A DNA stretch of 64,000 bases from Yponomeuta sedellus (taxonomy: Eukaryota > Arthropoda > Insecta > Lepidoptera > Yponomeutidae): NCBI GenBank assembly GCA_934045075.1, contig OW203740.1, positions 18,737,878 through 18,801,877 of the forward strand, in the 5' to 3' direction. This document shows, piece after piece, positions 42,656 to 53,280 of this stretch. Position 1 is the first letter of the stretch; each line of letters opens with the position of its first letter. The notes under the pieces are model-generated. The model had not been told where the DNA came from. It made no database searches and saw only the letters and a program-made list of their open reading frames with translations. The translations under genes and the position numbers were made by a program.

Positions 42656-42902
42656 AAGTAAACTAACAAACACTGATGTTTTCCTTCACAGTTAGCAATA
42701 TACATACATATACATATACACTATTTCTTTATGATTTCTTTGAAGAATAAACAAGTTGTGTTTCTCTGTAAACAAAGAGCGCGTTTGTGGAGTGCGCTGT
42801 GCTCAACCTAAAGAAGAACATATCCTTTACATACATGTAACTTGAATTTATCGTACGTTTGTTAATTACATACGTATGTAAAGAAAAGTTTTTTTTATGC
42901 AG
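42656..42902. other. AT-rich spacer
   Basis: Ends in a run of eight T followed by ATGCAG, a good splice acceptor. Confidence 0.4.
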
Positions 42903-43075
42903 GGAAGAAGGGAATATATTTTTCTACTTAGAGCTGGCAACAAAAAGCAGTCCTTTATTGTGCAGACGGTTGACTGTTCACTAATTAATGTTGCCCGCAT
43001 GTTTGGCCGGTGTAGGGACACCAGGAAGTGGGGGAATTTGAGGAAAATTGGATATTCTAGAAACGTTCCCACATC
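42903..43075 (+). other. candidate internal coding exon
   Basis: 173 nt between an acceptor (T8, ATGCAG) and a perfect donor (GTAAGT). Only one of three frames is open; it contains KKQSFIVQTVDCSLINVARM and DTRKWGNLRKIGYSRN. No family recognised and no partner exon seen. The splice signals, base composition and single open frame make it the best host-exon candidate in the window. Confidence 0.35.
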
Positions 43076-43120
43076 GTAAGTGTTGCGTTGCATTGTTTTC
43101 AAAATATATTATGTATATTT

Positions 43121-43330
43121 GACGACCTCTGTGGCGCAGCGGTAGCGCATCTGCCTACAATGCAAGAGGTCCCGGGTTCGAAACCCGGTTGGGGACAGAA
43201 AAACTTCAGGTCTTGGATGTTTACATGTTTGTGATGTCGTTGTTTCTGGTTCCCACGAAACAGGGTATCCTAGTGTGGGGCCAGAAGCATGTATGTGCCT
43301 GTATTTAACTGTTATGTTAGGTATATTACA
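43121..43330 (+). mobile_element. SINE-G copy
   Basis: Head GACGACCTCTGTGGCGCAGC, box B GGGTTCGAAACCC, body as in the other copies. The T at 33 and the ACAATG loop differ from the 26.6 kb copy. Confidence 0.8.
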
Positions 43331-43454
43331 TAAAGAGTTATGAAACATTGAAAGGAAACGTTAGCTATATATAGTATGAAAAGGCTGACGTCAAACATAA
43401 TGGATACCGAAATTGACTGTTGTATGTATAAAAATGTCTGGAAAATAAATGAAG

Positions 43455-43640
43455 TTTTTTAGTCGTCGTCAGGCTACACTAGTCCACTGCTGGACATAGC
43501 CCTCCCCTAAATAGCGCCACGTTGTGATATCATAGCGGGTAATACCCATATCTAAAAGCGGGTGGGCTTCGGGCACTCGGGCTTCGTGCAGGCGGTCGCG
43601 GACTTTGAAATGAAATAAAAAGGTTTTATTTAACGTAGCG
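43455..43640 (-). pseudogene. RTE-like LINE 3' end
   Basis: TTTGGCGCTA-type end: - strand reads TTWRYLGEGYVQQWTSVA and a stop. Truncated upstream at VRDRLHEARVPEAHPLLDMG, a phrase from a different frame context. Confidence 0.6.
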
Positions 43641-43824
43641 CAGAAACTGCGGCTTAATGAACGTAACAAGTCAAACTAGATGTACATTTTAAAATCCGGA
43701 TCATTTTGGAGAAAAAATTACCAAAAAAACTCCAAACTTAGTTTTGTCAAAGTCGTTAATTAACAGAGTTCACAGAATTTTGGGCTCATCTCCCTTGGGC
43801 AGGCAGGCAAGCAAATAAATATTA
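43641..43824. other. spacer
   Basis: Nothing recognised. Confidence 0.35.
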
Positions 43825-44045
43825 ATTTTAAAAACCTATTTAAAGGCTAAAAATTCCACCCATGCCGGGATTCGAACCCGCTATCCGTGCCAGCGCTCTT
43901 CCAAATGACCTAATGGGCGACTCACCGGCATCAGTGAAATTTCGAACCTCTTTACAATACTCTCTGTATTACGTACAGGCAGCGACATCTGGCTGAAGTA
44001 ATTTGCATCAGTTGCAGCCCCGAGTACCTGATTTGCACTTTATTA
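43825..44045 (-). mobile_element. SINE-A copy
   Basis: Tail start, tRNA-like module with a 12-bp loss between box B and the anticodon arm, and body to AGTACCTGATTTGCA. Confidence 0.78.
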
Positions 44046-44293
44046 TTTTTGATGATTTTTAATAATTAGTTTATTAATTGTACATTCCCCTGAAAAACTC
44101 TAACGCACAGTCACCCCACACCAGCTTTTTCCCAACGCCGACAGCAGCGAGTTTTTACATTCCTTTTGTAATTACTTGATGCGTTTTAGATTCCAAATTA
44201 AATCTGCGAGTGTGCACTCTTGCGCGTTAGTAGCGACCAACTTGCTGTGTGGATGTCTTAATTACAGATATCTTAACGTGGTCTGAGACAACG
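44046..44293. other. unassigned
   Basis: Nothing recognised. Confidence 0.35.
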
Positions 44294-44675
44294 GTAAGTA
44301 CTTTATACTATTTTTATTTTTAATGCACTAACCCGTGCTAAGGACAATTTTAAAAACCTATTTAGAGGCTAAAAATTCCACCCATGCCGGGATTCGAACC
44401 AGCGCTCTTTCCAACTGAGCTAATGGGCGACTCAACGGCATCAGTGAAATTTCGAACCTCTTTACACTATTCTCTATATTACGTACAGGCAGCGACATCT
44501 GGCTGAAGTAAGTACGTAATACAGAGAATAGTGTAAAGAGGTTCGAAATTTCACTGATGCCGGTGAGTCGCCCACTAGCCCAGTTGGAAACAGCGCTGGC
44601 ACGGATAGCCTGAGGTCGCGGGTTCGAATCCCAGCATGGGTGGAATTTTAAGCCTCTAAATAGGTAACTACTTTA
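44294..44675. mobile_element. SINE-A head-to-head dimer with one TSD
   Basis: GTAA[G/C]TACTTTA at 44294-44305 and 44664-44675 (one mismatch) encloses 358 bp: a reverse unit (tail, module lacking its middle, body to CTGGCTGAAGTA) meeting a forward unit (body from AGTACGTAATACAG, module, short tail). The two modules carry different deletions and substitutions. Confidence 0.78.
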
Positions 44676-44964
44676 ATAGCATAAGGTGTATAATTGTACA
44701 ATTTGATCGCATATACCAACTATGCGATCAAATTATACAAATATACAGTCTGAACGGGATGAAGAAGTTTAATATGTGTGTGTGTGTGTGCATCGGTGGC
44801 GATAGCTCAGTGGGTAGGTAGAGACCCAGGTTCGATTCCCATTGCGGGCATGAACCATTGATTTTTTTCATGACTACGGCAACTGGAACGCTGCCAAAAT
44901 GCGGCGGGAATTAAGGTAATTAGATAATAATAAATTAGACCCGTTTAAATTTTGTTACTTTGCT
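44676..44964. mobile_element. hairpin, (TG)n and tRNA-like head
   Basis: GTATAATTGTACAATTTGAT near 44690 pairs imperfectly with ATCAAATTATACAAATATAC near 44726. A short (TG)n lies at 44775-44790. GATAGCTCAGTGGG (box A) and GGTTCGATTCCC (box B) at 44799-44850 mark another tRNA-like SINE with a shortened middle. Confidence 0.5.
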
Positions 44965-45182
44965 AATATTATATTTACTGCACTAACCCGTGCTAAGGAC
45001 AATTTTAAAAACCTATTTAGAGGCCAAAAATTCCACCCATGCCGGGATTCGAACCCGCGACCTCTGGCTACCCGTGCCAGCGCTCTTTCCAACTGAGCTA
45101 ATGGACGACTCACCGGCATCAGTGAAATTTCGAACCTCTTTACAATATTCTCTGTACGTACGTCGTACCTCTAAATAGGTTG
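44965..45182 (-). mobile_element. SINE-A copy
   Basis: Complete tail (ACTAACCCGTGCTAAGGAC), intact module (GATTCGAACCC, CCAACTGAGCTAATGG) and a short body ending CTCTGTACG. Confidence 0.8.
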
Positions 45183-45555
45183 TTAATTTGCTGTTAAGAG
45201 TCAGTAGTTTTTTGTGTGCACTTTGATCAAACGACAGCCGTGAACAGTTGACAGACAGATTGTTAGCTTACGAGAAACAGCGGCAGAGTCGTGTATCCGT
45301 TAACGCGAAGGTCTTTATAAAACTTTCGGTGAAAACTGTGACGGAAAACGTCGTGGGGAAACCCGCGCTTCAGATGGCTCTGTACGTATTGTCCTATCTT
45401 TCCTGTGGGCTAGGCCGACAGATTTTCAGCATGGTATGGATACTGGGCAACCCATCCATTAAAACAACAATGTACCACGTACTGCACTGTCTGAGTGGTC
45501 CCTCAACCATTTAGTGAAAACGAAGGTGCCACTGGACGCTATATAAATCATTTCA
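45183..45555 (-). repeat. Rep4 copy
   Basis: Shares CCTGTGGGCTAGGCCGAC, GTGGTCCCTC and CCACTGGACGCTATATAAAT with the TSD-bounded copy at 51430-51716, partly in a different arrangement. An 88-codon frame (45248-45514) has no motif. Confidence 0.5.
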
Positions 45556-46130
45556 TTCAGCATCAACCCATTATGTCCCCAGCGAGGGGCACGGGTCTCT
45601 TCCCTGAAGAAGGTATAAGCCATACTCCACCACGGGGGCCAAGTTCGGATTGGTGGAGGCTTGCAAGACTAGTGGCTGGTTTTACTGTCAGAAGTTTTCA
45701 AACCGCCCTAAGGCCTCTGACTAGTCATAACGACGGCCATCTATCGACGACAGCGGGCACCAACTGCTTAACCTGCCTTGCGAAGCACGGAATCGCTCCG
45801 AAAAATGCCACTAGAGTTAGTCATAGACGTTTACCCAGCCGTGCTCTGAACCCGGCTGGGTTTGCTTAACCTTCGTGATCGTTTAAGATCACTCAGGCAG
45901 CCGGGTTTACGAACGATTCTCATCATCTCATTCGTTATCGTCGTTATCAACCCTTGTTTGTCCCCACTGCTGGGGCACGGGTCTCTTCTTGCATCGCAGG
46001 AAGGTTAGGCTATACCCCACCGCCGGGGCCAAATACGGGTTGGTGGGGGATTGTAAGACAGTGGCGGGCCTTACTGTCAGAAGTTATCAAGCCACCCATA
46101 AAGCCTCTGACATGGCTTAACGACTTATCA
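45556..46130 (-). mobile_element. two SINE-5S copies in tandem
   Basis: 45556-45885 is nearly complete but diverged, with a poor 5S-like head (CGTTTACCCAGCC). 45886-45934 repeats head-derived TTTAAGATCACTCAGGCAGCC, and 45935-46130 is a second, cleaner copy truncated in the body, with a (CGTTAT)n tail. Confidence 0.65.
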
Positions 46131-46876
46131 TTAACAATCATCTCATTACGTCGATATAAAGGCCAAACTTTTTCCCCGATAAGGGTGAAACACCTAACTA
46201 TATCGATCGGCTATCCTTTTCACTTATCAAGCTATCGCATTCGCTAGACATTACAGATATTGTCTAAAATGAACTGGCATTCTATTCCTCTCGGCACTCC
46301 ATACTAGCTTTGCCAGTCTTACTTGACCTTTCCGTCGGTGCAAAATAAACTTTTAGCCTTAAGATTTAAAGGCCAACGGAGAGGTAGTTTGGAATTGGCG
46401 GCAATAGTACGAACTCTGGGGAAATTATGGAAATAATGCTAGTGTTTCGGTACTTGGCAGCCATTTTGTCGGATAAACAATATTTGTAAAGTGCAACCAC
46501 ACCGCTAGTATGGAGGTAGTAACTGTAAGCGCTAACTTTGAATGATTACTCCTTAGAAACATCCTTAGATTTTTTTGTGTTCTGTGTTCGTGACGAAAAT
46601 TTATTGGTTATTGTACTGTGCATGTTTTTTTATATGACTAATATTATTGTTTAATGACGATTCTCATACATAAGTGTACAAAGAAAACAAATGCAACTTT
46701 CTATGCAGATAATGCGAGCAAATGAAGGCAAGAAACAATTTGATAGTCTTCTTAACCCCTGAAGGTAAAAATTACACCGAAATCTTCTACGAAGATTTAA
46801 AAATAAATTATTTGTGCAAAAAATTACGTAATAAGCAGTAATTTTCTAATATTAACACGAGCAGTAGACATAATTC
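46131..46876. other. unassigned
   Basis: About 745 bp without recognisable repeat or frame. Confidence 0.4.
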
Positions 46877-46984
46877 AAACTGTTTTTATACGGATTTATG
46901 CTCGTTTATTACATTTTTACAATTTTATTTAAAGAAATTTGTAAAAATGTAATAAACGAGCATAAATCCGTATAAAAACAGTTT
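46877..46984. repeat. perfect 46-bp hairpin
   Basis: 46877-46922 and 46939-46984 are exact reverse complements with a 16-bp centre. The arm sequence (TAATAAACGAGCATAAATCC) resembles 17055-17105. Confidence 0.92.
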
Positions 46985-47003
46985 CAATAAGCAGTAACTT
47001 ATT

Positions 47004-47083
47004 TAAAAACCTATTTAGAGGCTAAAAATTTCACCCATGCCGGAATTTGAACCCGCAACCTCTGGCTATCCGTGCCACTTATT
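47004..47083 (-). mobile_element. SINE-A fragment
   Basis: Tail start to GCTATCCGTGCCA; the rest of the module is missing. Confidence 0.65.
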
Positions 47084-47189
47084 GTGCACGTGCATAGACC
47101 CGTTTCACATCTCCACTCAAGGTTTGCTGGAAGAAGAATAAATCTATCACAGAGACATAAGCTCGCCTTTGTAGTGTACAAGACAAGTA

Positions 47190-47465
47190 GGAAGAAATAT
47201 CTGGGTCATTTCCATTTTAATGTACAACAAAGCGTTCTCTGTTTATCTATCTATCTACATTGTATGTTCTTAATTTTTTTTTGTGTTTTTCTTATGCAAT
47301 AAAGTATTAAGTAAAGTAAGTTCTCCAGCTCTCTTCTTCTTCTTCTTCAGGCTATATTATGTAGTCCACTGCTGGACATAGCCCTCCCCTAAGCGTCATA
47401 GCGCCCTGTCTTCAGCTTGCCGCGTCCAGCATCTGCCGGCAGCTTTCCAGATCTCTATGCCAATA
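47190..47465. repeat. LINE tail then RTE-like end
   Basis: 47190-47258 is the (CTAT)n LINE tail. 47330-47465 is the reversed RTE-like end with (CTT)n and GTCCACTGCTGGACATAGCC. Confidence 0.6.
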
Positions 47466-47499
47466 TATTCGTATGATAGAACTTCATATACAGGTGTTC

Positions 47500-47720
47500 G
47501 TCAATTAAGTTTGAATGAAGTTTAATCACACTAATGTCATAAAGGCGAAAGTTTGTGAGTATGTATGTTTGTTACTTCTTCACGTCTAAACGGCTGTAGC
47601 GATTTTAATAAAATTTGTCACCCTGGAATAACACATAGGTTACGTTATACTGCCTTAGAATATCTTATTCCCATGGGAAAATCGTTAAACCATGGGTAAC
47701 ACCGCGGGCTAGACATTAAT
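47500..47720 (+). repeat. Rep6, uninterrupted copy
   Basis: AAACGGCTGTAGCGATTTTA, CACATAGGTTACGTTATACTG and ATGGGTAACACCGCGGGCTAG. Reference for the insertion at 1135-1621. Confidence 0.6.
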
Positions 47721-48639
47721 TTAATTTAATTGGGTGTGAATGAATAAAATTGTACATGATGTCCTATATTTAGTAGGCCATGGCTTTCAAAGGTTATGTT
47801 GAGAGAACCAGAAATTATGTAATTATTGAATACGTGACAAATATCCGAAAACATAAGTTAGACTCTAAAAAATAATGTACCAGGCTCTGCAGCATGCAAG
47901 TGGGCCCTTTACCCGTCTAGTGTGAGTGAAGATGCCTCTAGACTCCAGATGCAAAGTTTTTGCTGATCTTTAAGTGTAATTTTACTTTATTTGGGCAATA
48001 AGGCGGGTTGCAATCTAGTGTTAATTAGACTTAAGAATAATGTCTGTGGTGAATCAATCAATCATCAGAAAATTCAAATGTTTACCAAAAATTATCCTTA
48101 ACTCTCATCAGATTAAAAAACTAAATCCATATAAATAATGACTTGGGAATTAACCTAGATTTGGAAGCATTTCATAGTATCCTATTACACATCTAAAATC
48201 GAGATTAAGTTGTAGGGTAGCAAATAAAATTTCGGCGGACATTATACGGAGCACACCCGATTATCATACCTCCATGGTGTACGAAATCGACTAGTTTTCG
48301 ATATTACCGGAATGGACAGTGCACCCAGATGCTGGCAGCAAATGACAGCCATGTCATTTTATCATCTGCGCTGTGTTCGGACTTAGTTCTACTTGCTACA
48401 TTCGTGGGTGAGACAAATCACCAAAGAACTGAGACGAGTATTATAGTCTGTAAGATCAGCGTGTTAAAGGGGCAGTTGTCTGGTCATTAGTAATCAATAA
48501 GCGATGGGGTTCTTGAGTGGAAATCATGAATTGGTAAACGCCGCGTGCTCACAAAATTACATCTGATTCTCATCTGGAAGATATCTTTCCGTCTTCTACA
48601 ATATGTACTTTAGAAACTATACACAGGGAATACCTGAAA
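47721..48639. other. mostly unassigned; Rep4 scrap
   Basis: 47885-47960 has Rep4-like CCCGTCTAGTGTGAGTGAAG. The remaining ~800 bp show nothing. Confidence 0.4.
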
Positions 48640-48875
48640 TTATAACCCAATCTCCTTTCTTCTATCAGACCACGATTGGCTCCAATGTACGCTTTTGTCG
48701 TAGAAATTCCGCGAATCCTTACAAGCGATTCGCAAATTCTTCAATAATAAGAGCGGCAAAGTTGAGGAACATGTTACCGTCGTCTGTCTTTCCGGAGACG
48801 TATGGGTGTCTTTAAAACTAGAATCAACGGTAAGCACGTAACAACTTCGCGCACGTAACGCGAGGACATTCGCAA
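48640..48875 (+). pseudogene. LINE ORF2 C-terminal fragment
   Basis: Reads FANSSIIRAAKLRNMLPSSV then FPETYG, and after a frameshift FKTRINGKHV. The LP..VFP..Y...FK pattern is usual at the C-terminus of insect LINE reverse transcriptases. Clade unclear. Confidence 0.5.
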
Positions 48876-49329
48876 AACGGTGGGCAGTGACTGGAAGAGG
48901 AGAGCCGAAGATCGGGCTCAATAGCGTATATGACTGACACGGACAGAGTGCTTAGTGCGAGTTTGACAGATCCAATCGAATAACTTTTTAACGCGTTAAT
49001 CGAGCATTGAGTAGTGAGTATGAGTAAGTTAACCGTTCGAACTGGCAAAACGCTGTCACAGTACAACTCGCACTCGCGTTTATTCGTGTTTTGGCTGGTA
49101 AACGTGTTCACTTCTCAACGTGAACCATTACAACTCGCACTCAGCAATTTCAATTTCCATACTTGTCGCTAGGTGGTGCTTCCTCGATGCCATAGAAATA
49201 TGAGTTTACGTTAACGCGATCGAGTAGTTAAAAAACTCGCAATAAGCACTCTGATTATGATGATAGTGACGTAATATCTTAGACCCGTCTTCACTTACCA
49301 TCAGGCATGACTAGGGTCACGAGTCAACC
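48876..49329. other. unassigned
   Basis: ACAACTCGCACTC occurs twice (near 49061 and 49129). Otherwise nothing. Confidence 0.4.
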
Positions 49330-49625
49330 TGAAAAAATAAAGAACTATCATGTTTATGTAGAACTGCGAATTTTTGGAATTTCAAAATTTGCGAGAAGGC
49401 AGTATAATGCGCAATCCTTTTTCTTATATAATAAAATAAATAAACAAATTAAAATTTACGATTACACTTATTACGAATGTAGAAAAACTATAGAAAAATG
49501 GTTGCATAAATTAAATTATGATGAAACTGAAGCATTATTAGAGCAGCTAAAATAATATTATATCAATCAAACACACACACGCGGACACACAAACACACAC
49601 ACAGACATACACCCTTGTTCGCGGC
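49330..49625 (+). pseudogene. LINE ORF2 C-terminus and CA-rich tail
   Basis: FARRQYNAQSFFLYNKINKQ, YYECRKTIEKWLHKLNYDET and a stop at about 49555 parallel the end of the + LINE at 23.6 kb (FARMQYSAQSSFLYNKINKM). It is a 5'-truncated relative. A (CA)n-rich tail follows at 49570-49610. Confidence 0.78.
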
Positions 49626-49881
49626 TCATATATTGTGAGGACCTTGTCAGAATTCCCCATTATGCGGTCCTACCTTTCCCGTTGACTTAGCAGTGTGTAA
49701 ATCTGTCTACAATCTGGAGCTATCTCGTTCTGGCATGAACTTTTATTTGAAGTTTCCATACACACGACTGAGACAGAGATAGAGCCCTTCATAATTTGTG
49801 TCAAAAATCGGGCTTGTGCGGTCCCAATTTATTATGCGGTCGGACCGCACTTTCGAACATACGCGTGCGAAAAAACACACC
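49626..49881. other. unassigned, leading into minisatellite
   Basis: Contains GCGGTCGGACCGC near 49839 (a short palindrome), the motif that recurs in the array. Confidence 0.4.
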
Positions 49882-50119
49882 GACCGCATTTTATGCAAAA
49901 TACAAACGCATTTACACACTGTCCCCACTTTAGTGCCGTTTGAGAGAAGTTACACACCGACCGCATTTTATGCTAAGTACAAATGCATTTACACACTGTC
50001 CCCACTTTAGTGCCGTTTGAGAGAAGTTACACACCGACCGCATTTTATGCTGAGTACAAATGCAATTACACCTGTCCCCACTTTAGTGCCGTTTGAGAGA
50101 AGTTACACACGGACCGCAT
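49882..50119 (+). repeat. 77-bp minisatellite
   Basis: Units start at 49882, 49959, 50036 and a partial fourth at 50112. The shared core is GACCGCATTTTATGC then CCCCACTTTAGTGCCGTTTG. Periods are 77, 77 and 76 bp. Confidence 0.93.
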
Positions 50120-50124
50120 TTTGA

Positions 50125-50347
50125 TGTTGTTGCATGAGTATGCAACAACGCATTCACGAAGGAATATTATGAGGACTGCAAGTTAATGTGACTTAGTGCG
50201 TATAAAAAAATTGCGAAGACGCATTAATTAGGTACCTACCTAAATACTAGAAAAGGGAGAGGTGATTGAGTAATCACCTCTCCCTTTTCTAGTATTTAGG
50301 TAGTCACATTAACCTGCAGTCCTCATAATATTCCTTTGTGAATGCGT
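50125..50347. repeat. three-part nested hairpin
   Basis: A short hairpin (GTTGTTGCAT / ATGCAACAAC) at 50126-50149, an outer inverted repeat 50148-50192 / 50303-50347 (45 bp, few mismatches) and a perfect 32-bp inner stem 50236-50267 / 50272-50303 with loop GAGT. Together they form a ~200-bp fold-back next to the LINE fragment. Confidence 0.88.
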
Positions 50348-50349
50348 TT

Positions 50350-50925
50350 TCAAACTATCTTAATCTGTAAAAATTTTAAAAAGTCGCGCGCGATTGCTTG
50401 TTCCGCTGCGCCGCGTTCCCTAATTCTTTTAACAGCATATGCTGCAGAGCAAAGCTTATTTGCCAATTTTATTTGAGGACCCCATTGAAGCTTTGCATCA
50501 ATTGTGATACCTAGAAATACAGTTTCTTTGACAAAGTCTAGTTTGTCCTTTCCCAATATAACTTTGCTGTCAACTACTTTGACATTGGTAGAGTGAACTT
50601 TATACATATTGTTTTTTTTTAAATTTAACAATAAGTTATTAGACTTAAACCAGTTTAGTACCTGAGGGAGAGAGTTATTTGTACTGTCAAGATCATTCTC
50701 TTGTCTTTTAATTTTGAAAATAAGTGACGTGTCATCTGCAAATAATACTATCTCTGACATATTTTGAACCATGAAAGGAAAATCATTTACATATACGAGG
50801 AAAAGGAACGGCCCCAAAATCGATCCTGTGGCACTCCTATCCTGACCTCTGACCCTGAAGATTTAGTTCTATTTATATCAGCTCTTTGAATACTTCCTTC
50901 CACATAATGATGTCATAAGTTTTAG
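50350..50925 (-). pseudogene. LINE reverse transcriptase fragment
   Basis: From about 50910: YVEGSIQRADINRTKSSG, GVPQ, then after one lost base SILGPFLFLVYVNDF, VLFADDTSLIF (catalytic FADD) and LDFVKETVFLGITIDAKLQW. Both ends are missing. The frame ends at 50350. Non-LTR type; differs from the other two LINEs. Confidence 0.78.
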
Positions 50926-51429
50926 AAACATTTCACCTTCTTCCAAGGATCCGTCCGCACTCAAGGTCATTGGTTCACGACTCGTGATGACTACTCTAGA
51001 CTACGACGATTCTTGTCTCCTCTCGTTTTAGGGTGTCGTACCCAATGGGTGCAAATCGAGACCCTATTACTTGACAATACTTCGCTGTCTGTTTAACCTT
51101 ATCTTTAAGTATAATTGCGACGATTTTTTAAGAATAAAAGTTCTATTCTATCACAGAGATCTATCTTTTGAACCGTAATAGGTAGACACTTGAAATTTTC
51201 ACAGAATGTGTATACCTGAATAAGATCTTAACTGGCTAAGGAAGAAAATACCCAACAAGAAAAAGTGTGAGTAATGCCTAAGCCAAGAACTGACCTGAAC
51301 AGAAGAACTTGGACAGATGTAAAAAACTATTTTTAAAATGTCATTAAAAAATCCGAAAGGTTCCTAACAAAGGATCTAGAGCAGTGATTTGGTTGGAACA
51401 ATGTTTTCTTGTTTTTTTACTATTATTTG
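50926..51429. other. unassigned
   Basis: Nothing recognised. Confidence 0.4.
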
Positions 51430-51716
51430 TTATTAACCCTCCGACGCTGTAGTGCCTGGGACATGGTTCTATAGATGGTGTAGGCTTGCCCAGCACATAT
51501 ACCATCCTGACAGCTTATTCGGCCTAGCCCACAGGAAAGACTAGTCAATACGTGCGGAGTCAACTATGCCGCGGGTTTCCTTACGATGTTTTCCTTCACT
51601 GTTAGCGTCGGAGTGGTCCCTTCACCCATCTAGTGTGAGTGAAGATACCACTGGACGCTGTATAAATCATCTCATTCAGTAGATGCAAAAAAGCCAATAT
51701 TATTATTATTAACCCT
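51430..51716 (+). mobile_element. Rep4 with 11-bp TSD
   Basis: TTATTAACCCT at 51430-51440 and 51706-51716 flanks 265 bp that begin CCGACGCTGTAGTGCC and end in a CCAATATTATTAT tail. TSD plus AT-rich tail suggest a retroposon. No clear Pol III boxes. Confidence 0.7.
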
Positions 51717-51897
51717 ACAAACCTAATAATCTTAAGAACCATGCAAACCCAACCTAACCTAAGCCCTTCAATGATAACAGGATCTTTGCGTAACGCAATG
51801 TATAGTACCTACGATGTGTTTTGTCTTTGCTATAGTGGCACTGATAAGTGCTTTAACTCTGTGATGCTCTCTATTATTGAACATACATACTTAGCAT
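51717..51897. other. spacer
   Basis: Nothing recognised. Confidence 0.35.
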
Positions 51898-52120
51898 GAG
51901 TCTAATTTCTTGTATAAAGTGCGGTCCTTTTTACAGGTACTCATTTTGTGCTTATACACACAATGGGAACTGGAGGCGCCACGTGGTGGTTCTAATGAGT
52001 CTAATTTCTTTTATAAAGTGCGGTCCTTTTTACAGGTCCGCATTTTATCACATTTTGTGCTTATATACACAATGGGGACTGGTGGCGCCACGTGGTGGTA
52101 CACACCTGAACTATTTTTTG
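51898..52120 (+). repeat. 99-bp tandem duplication
   Basis: GAGTCTAATTTCTT starts at 51898 and 51997. Each unit carries GTGCGGTCCTTTTTACAGGT and GGCGCCACGTGGTGGT. Confidence 0.9.
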
Positions 52121-52859
52121 GTTTGTGTTAACTCAACTCGACAAAAATACCGAATATGAGGTCCTCCCCGAAAATTTGCTCATACTTCGCCAGTCGAACA
52201 ATCAGAACGCGAGAATTCGATAGCTATATTTGAAGCTTCCTCAAAATATTGTGCGGACGTCCGCACAATGAGGTCCGACCGCACATTGAGGGTTTTTGAC
52301 TAACTTAAGACCGCACAATGTTAAAGCCGCGAAGACACACACACACATACACATACGATTATGATCTACCTAAACAATAAAAACACATGGCTGAGTTTTA
52401 TACTTTTATCTTTTTAAAAAAAAATCTCTTAATAGTAATAAAGTAATCTTTAAAATAAGAAAAAAAAAAAAAATTAAACTAAGATTTTCTCAAGCTATGG
52501 AAGTGCGGTGTCACCTAGTACAGGCATTATACATGCTTAAAAGGTGGCTCCAAATACTATGTACCGTTAAATGAAGCAGTTTACGTAAATAAATATTTTT
52601 TTTTTTTTTTGTATTGTATTTTGTAACTGCAAAAACAACATCGCATGCTGATGTCTGCCATGAAGCTCAGTGCAGCTGACAGGATCTCATGGAGGGCGGC
52701 ATAACTCAAGAGCAATTATAGTGGCGTGGTTTCCATTCAAGAGGGACGTTTGAGAAACAGTCAATGCTTTTGTTTCGGATGAAGAAGAGCGTCTGAATCT
52801 GTTTTCTTAATCTTTCATAACGGAGTTGGTCAACATAGTATGGTTGTTTCAGATTGTCA
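52121..52859. other. unassigned; perfect palindrome at 52248-52269
   Basis: GTGCGGACGTCCGCAC extended by ATT/AAT gives a 22-bp perfect palindrome, and GGTCCGACCGCAC follows. Poly-A and poly-T runs at 52459 and 52588. Confidence 0.5.
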
Positions 52860-53280
52860 GAAAAAGAAGACGGAAAAGAAAGAACCTTTAACAATGATTA
52901 ATTGTTTGCGTATGTGCATATAAATCATTGTTAAAGGCTCTTTCTTAATCATATATGTGCACATCCACATTGTGTATTTGTGAATGTGCAAATAAATCAT
53001 TATTATAAGCTCTTTACCTTTCTGACTTATTGAAAACAATCATACACAGTGTGTATATGCAAATAAATTATAATTGTTATCCTGGAAAAAACTTACAGTT
53101 ATACCCCTTTGTAGGCAGAGACAATGGTTTGCTAATAGATTGTCTATTATGAAACAAATTATTTTGGTATCCCAAGAGTGCATGAATGAATAACTTATGA
53201 ATATTGATGAAAAAAAGGTAATTGTCAGGATCGTGGCAAGTGGCAAGCTCAGATCTCCGCAGGATACAGGCGTGAATTTA
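52860..53280. repeat. triplicated inverted motif and LINE end
   Basis: AGAACCTTTAACAATGATTA (52881) pairs with TAAATCATTGTTAAAGGCTC (52920) and is repeated, diverged, at 52990-53020 and 53062. 53190-53275 is a diverged LINE C-terminal scrap (ATTGTCAGGATCGTGGCAAG) related to 41121. Confidence 0.55.

Noticed and set aside
49307..49555. independent small gene of 82 codons
   Set aside because: The sequence matches the C-terminus of the + LINE ORF2, so it is a 5'-truncated LINE.
49882..50119. CRISPR-like array
   Set aside because: The whole 77-bp unit repeats, so there are no unique spacers; a minisatellite in a eukaryotic genome.
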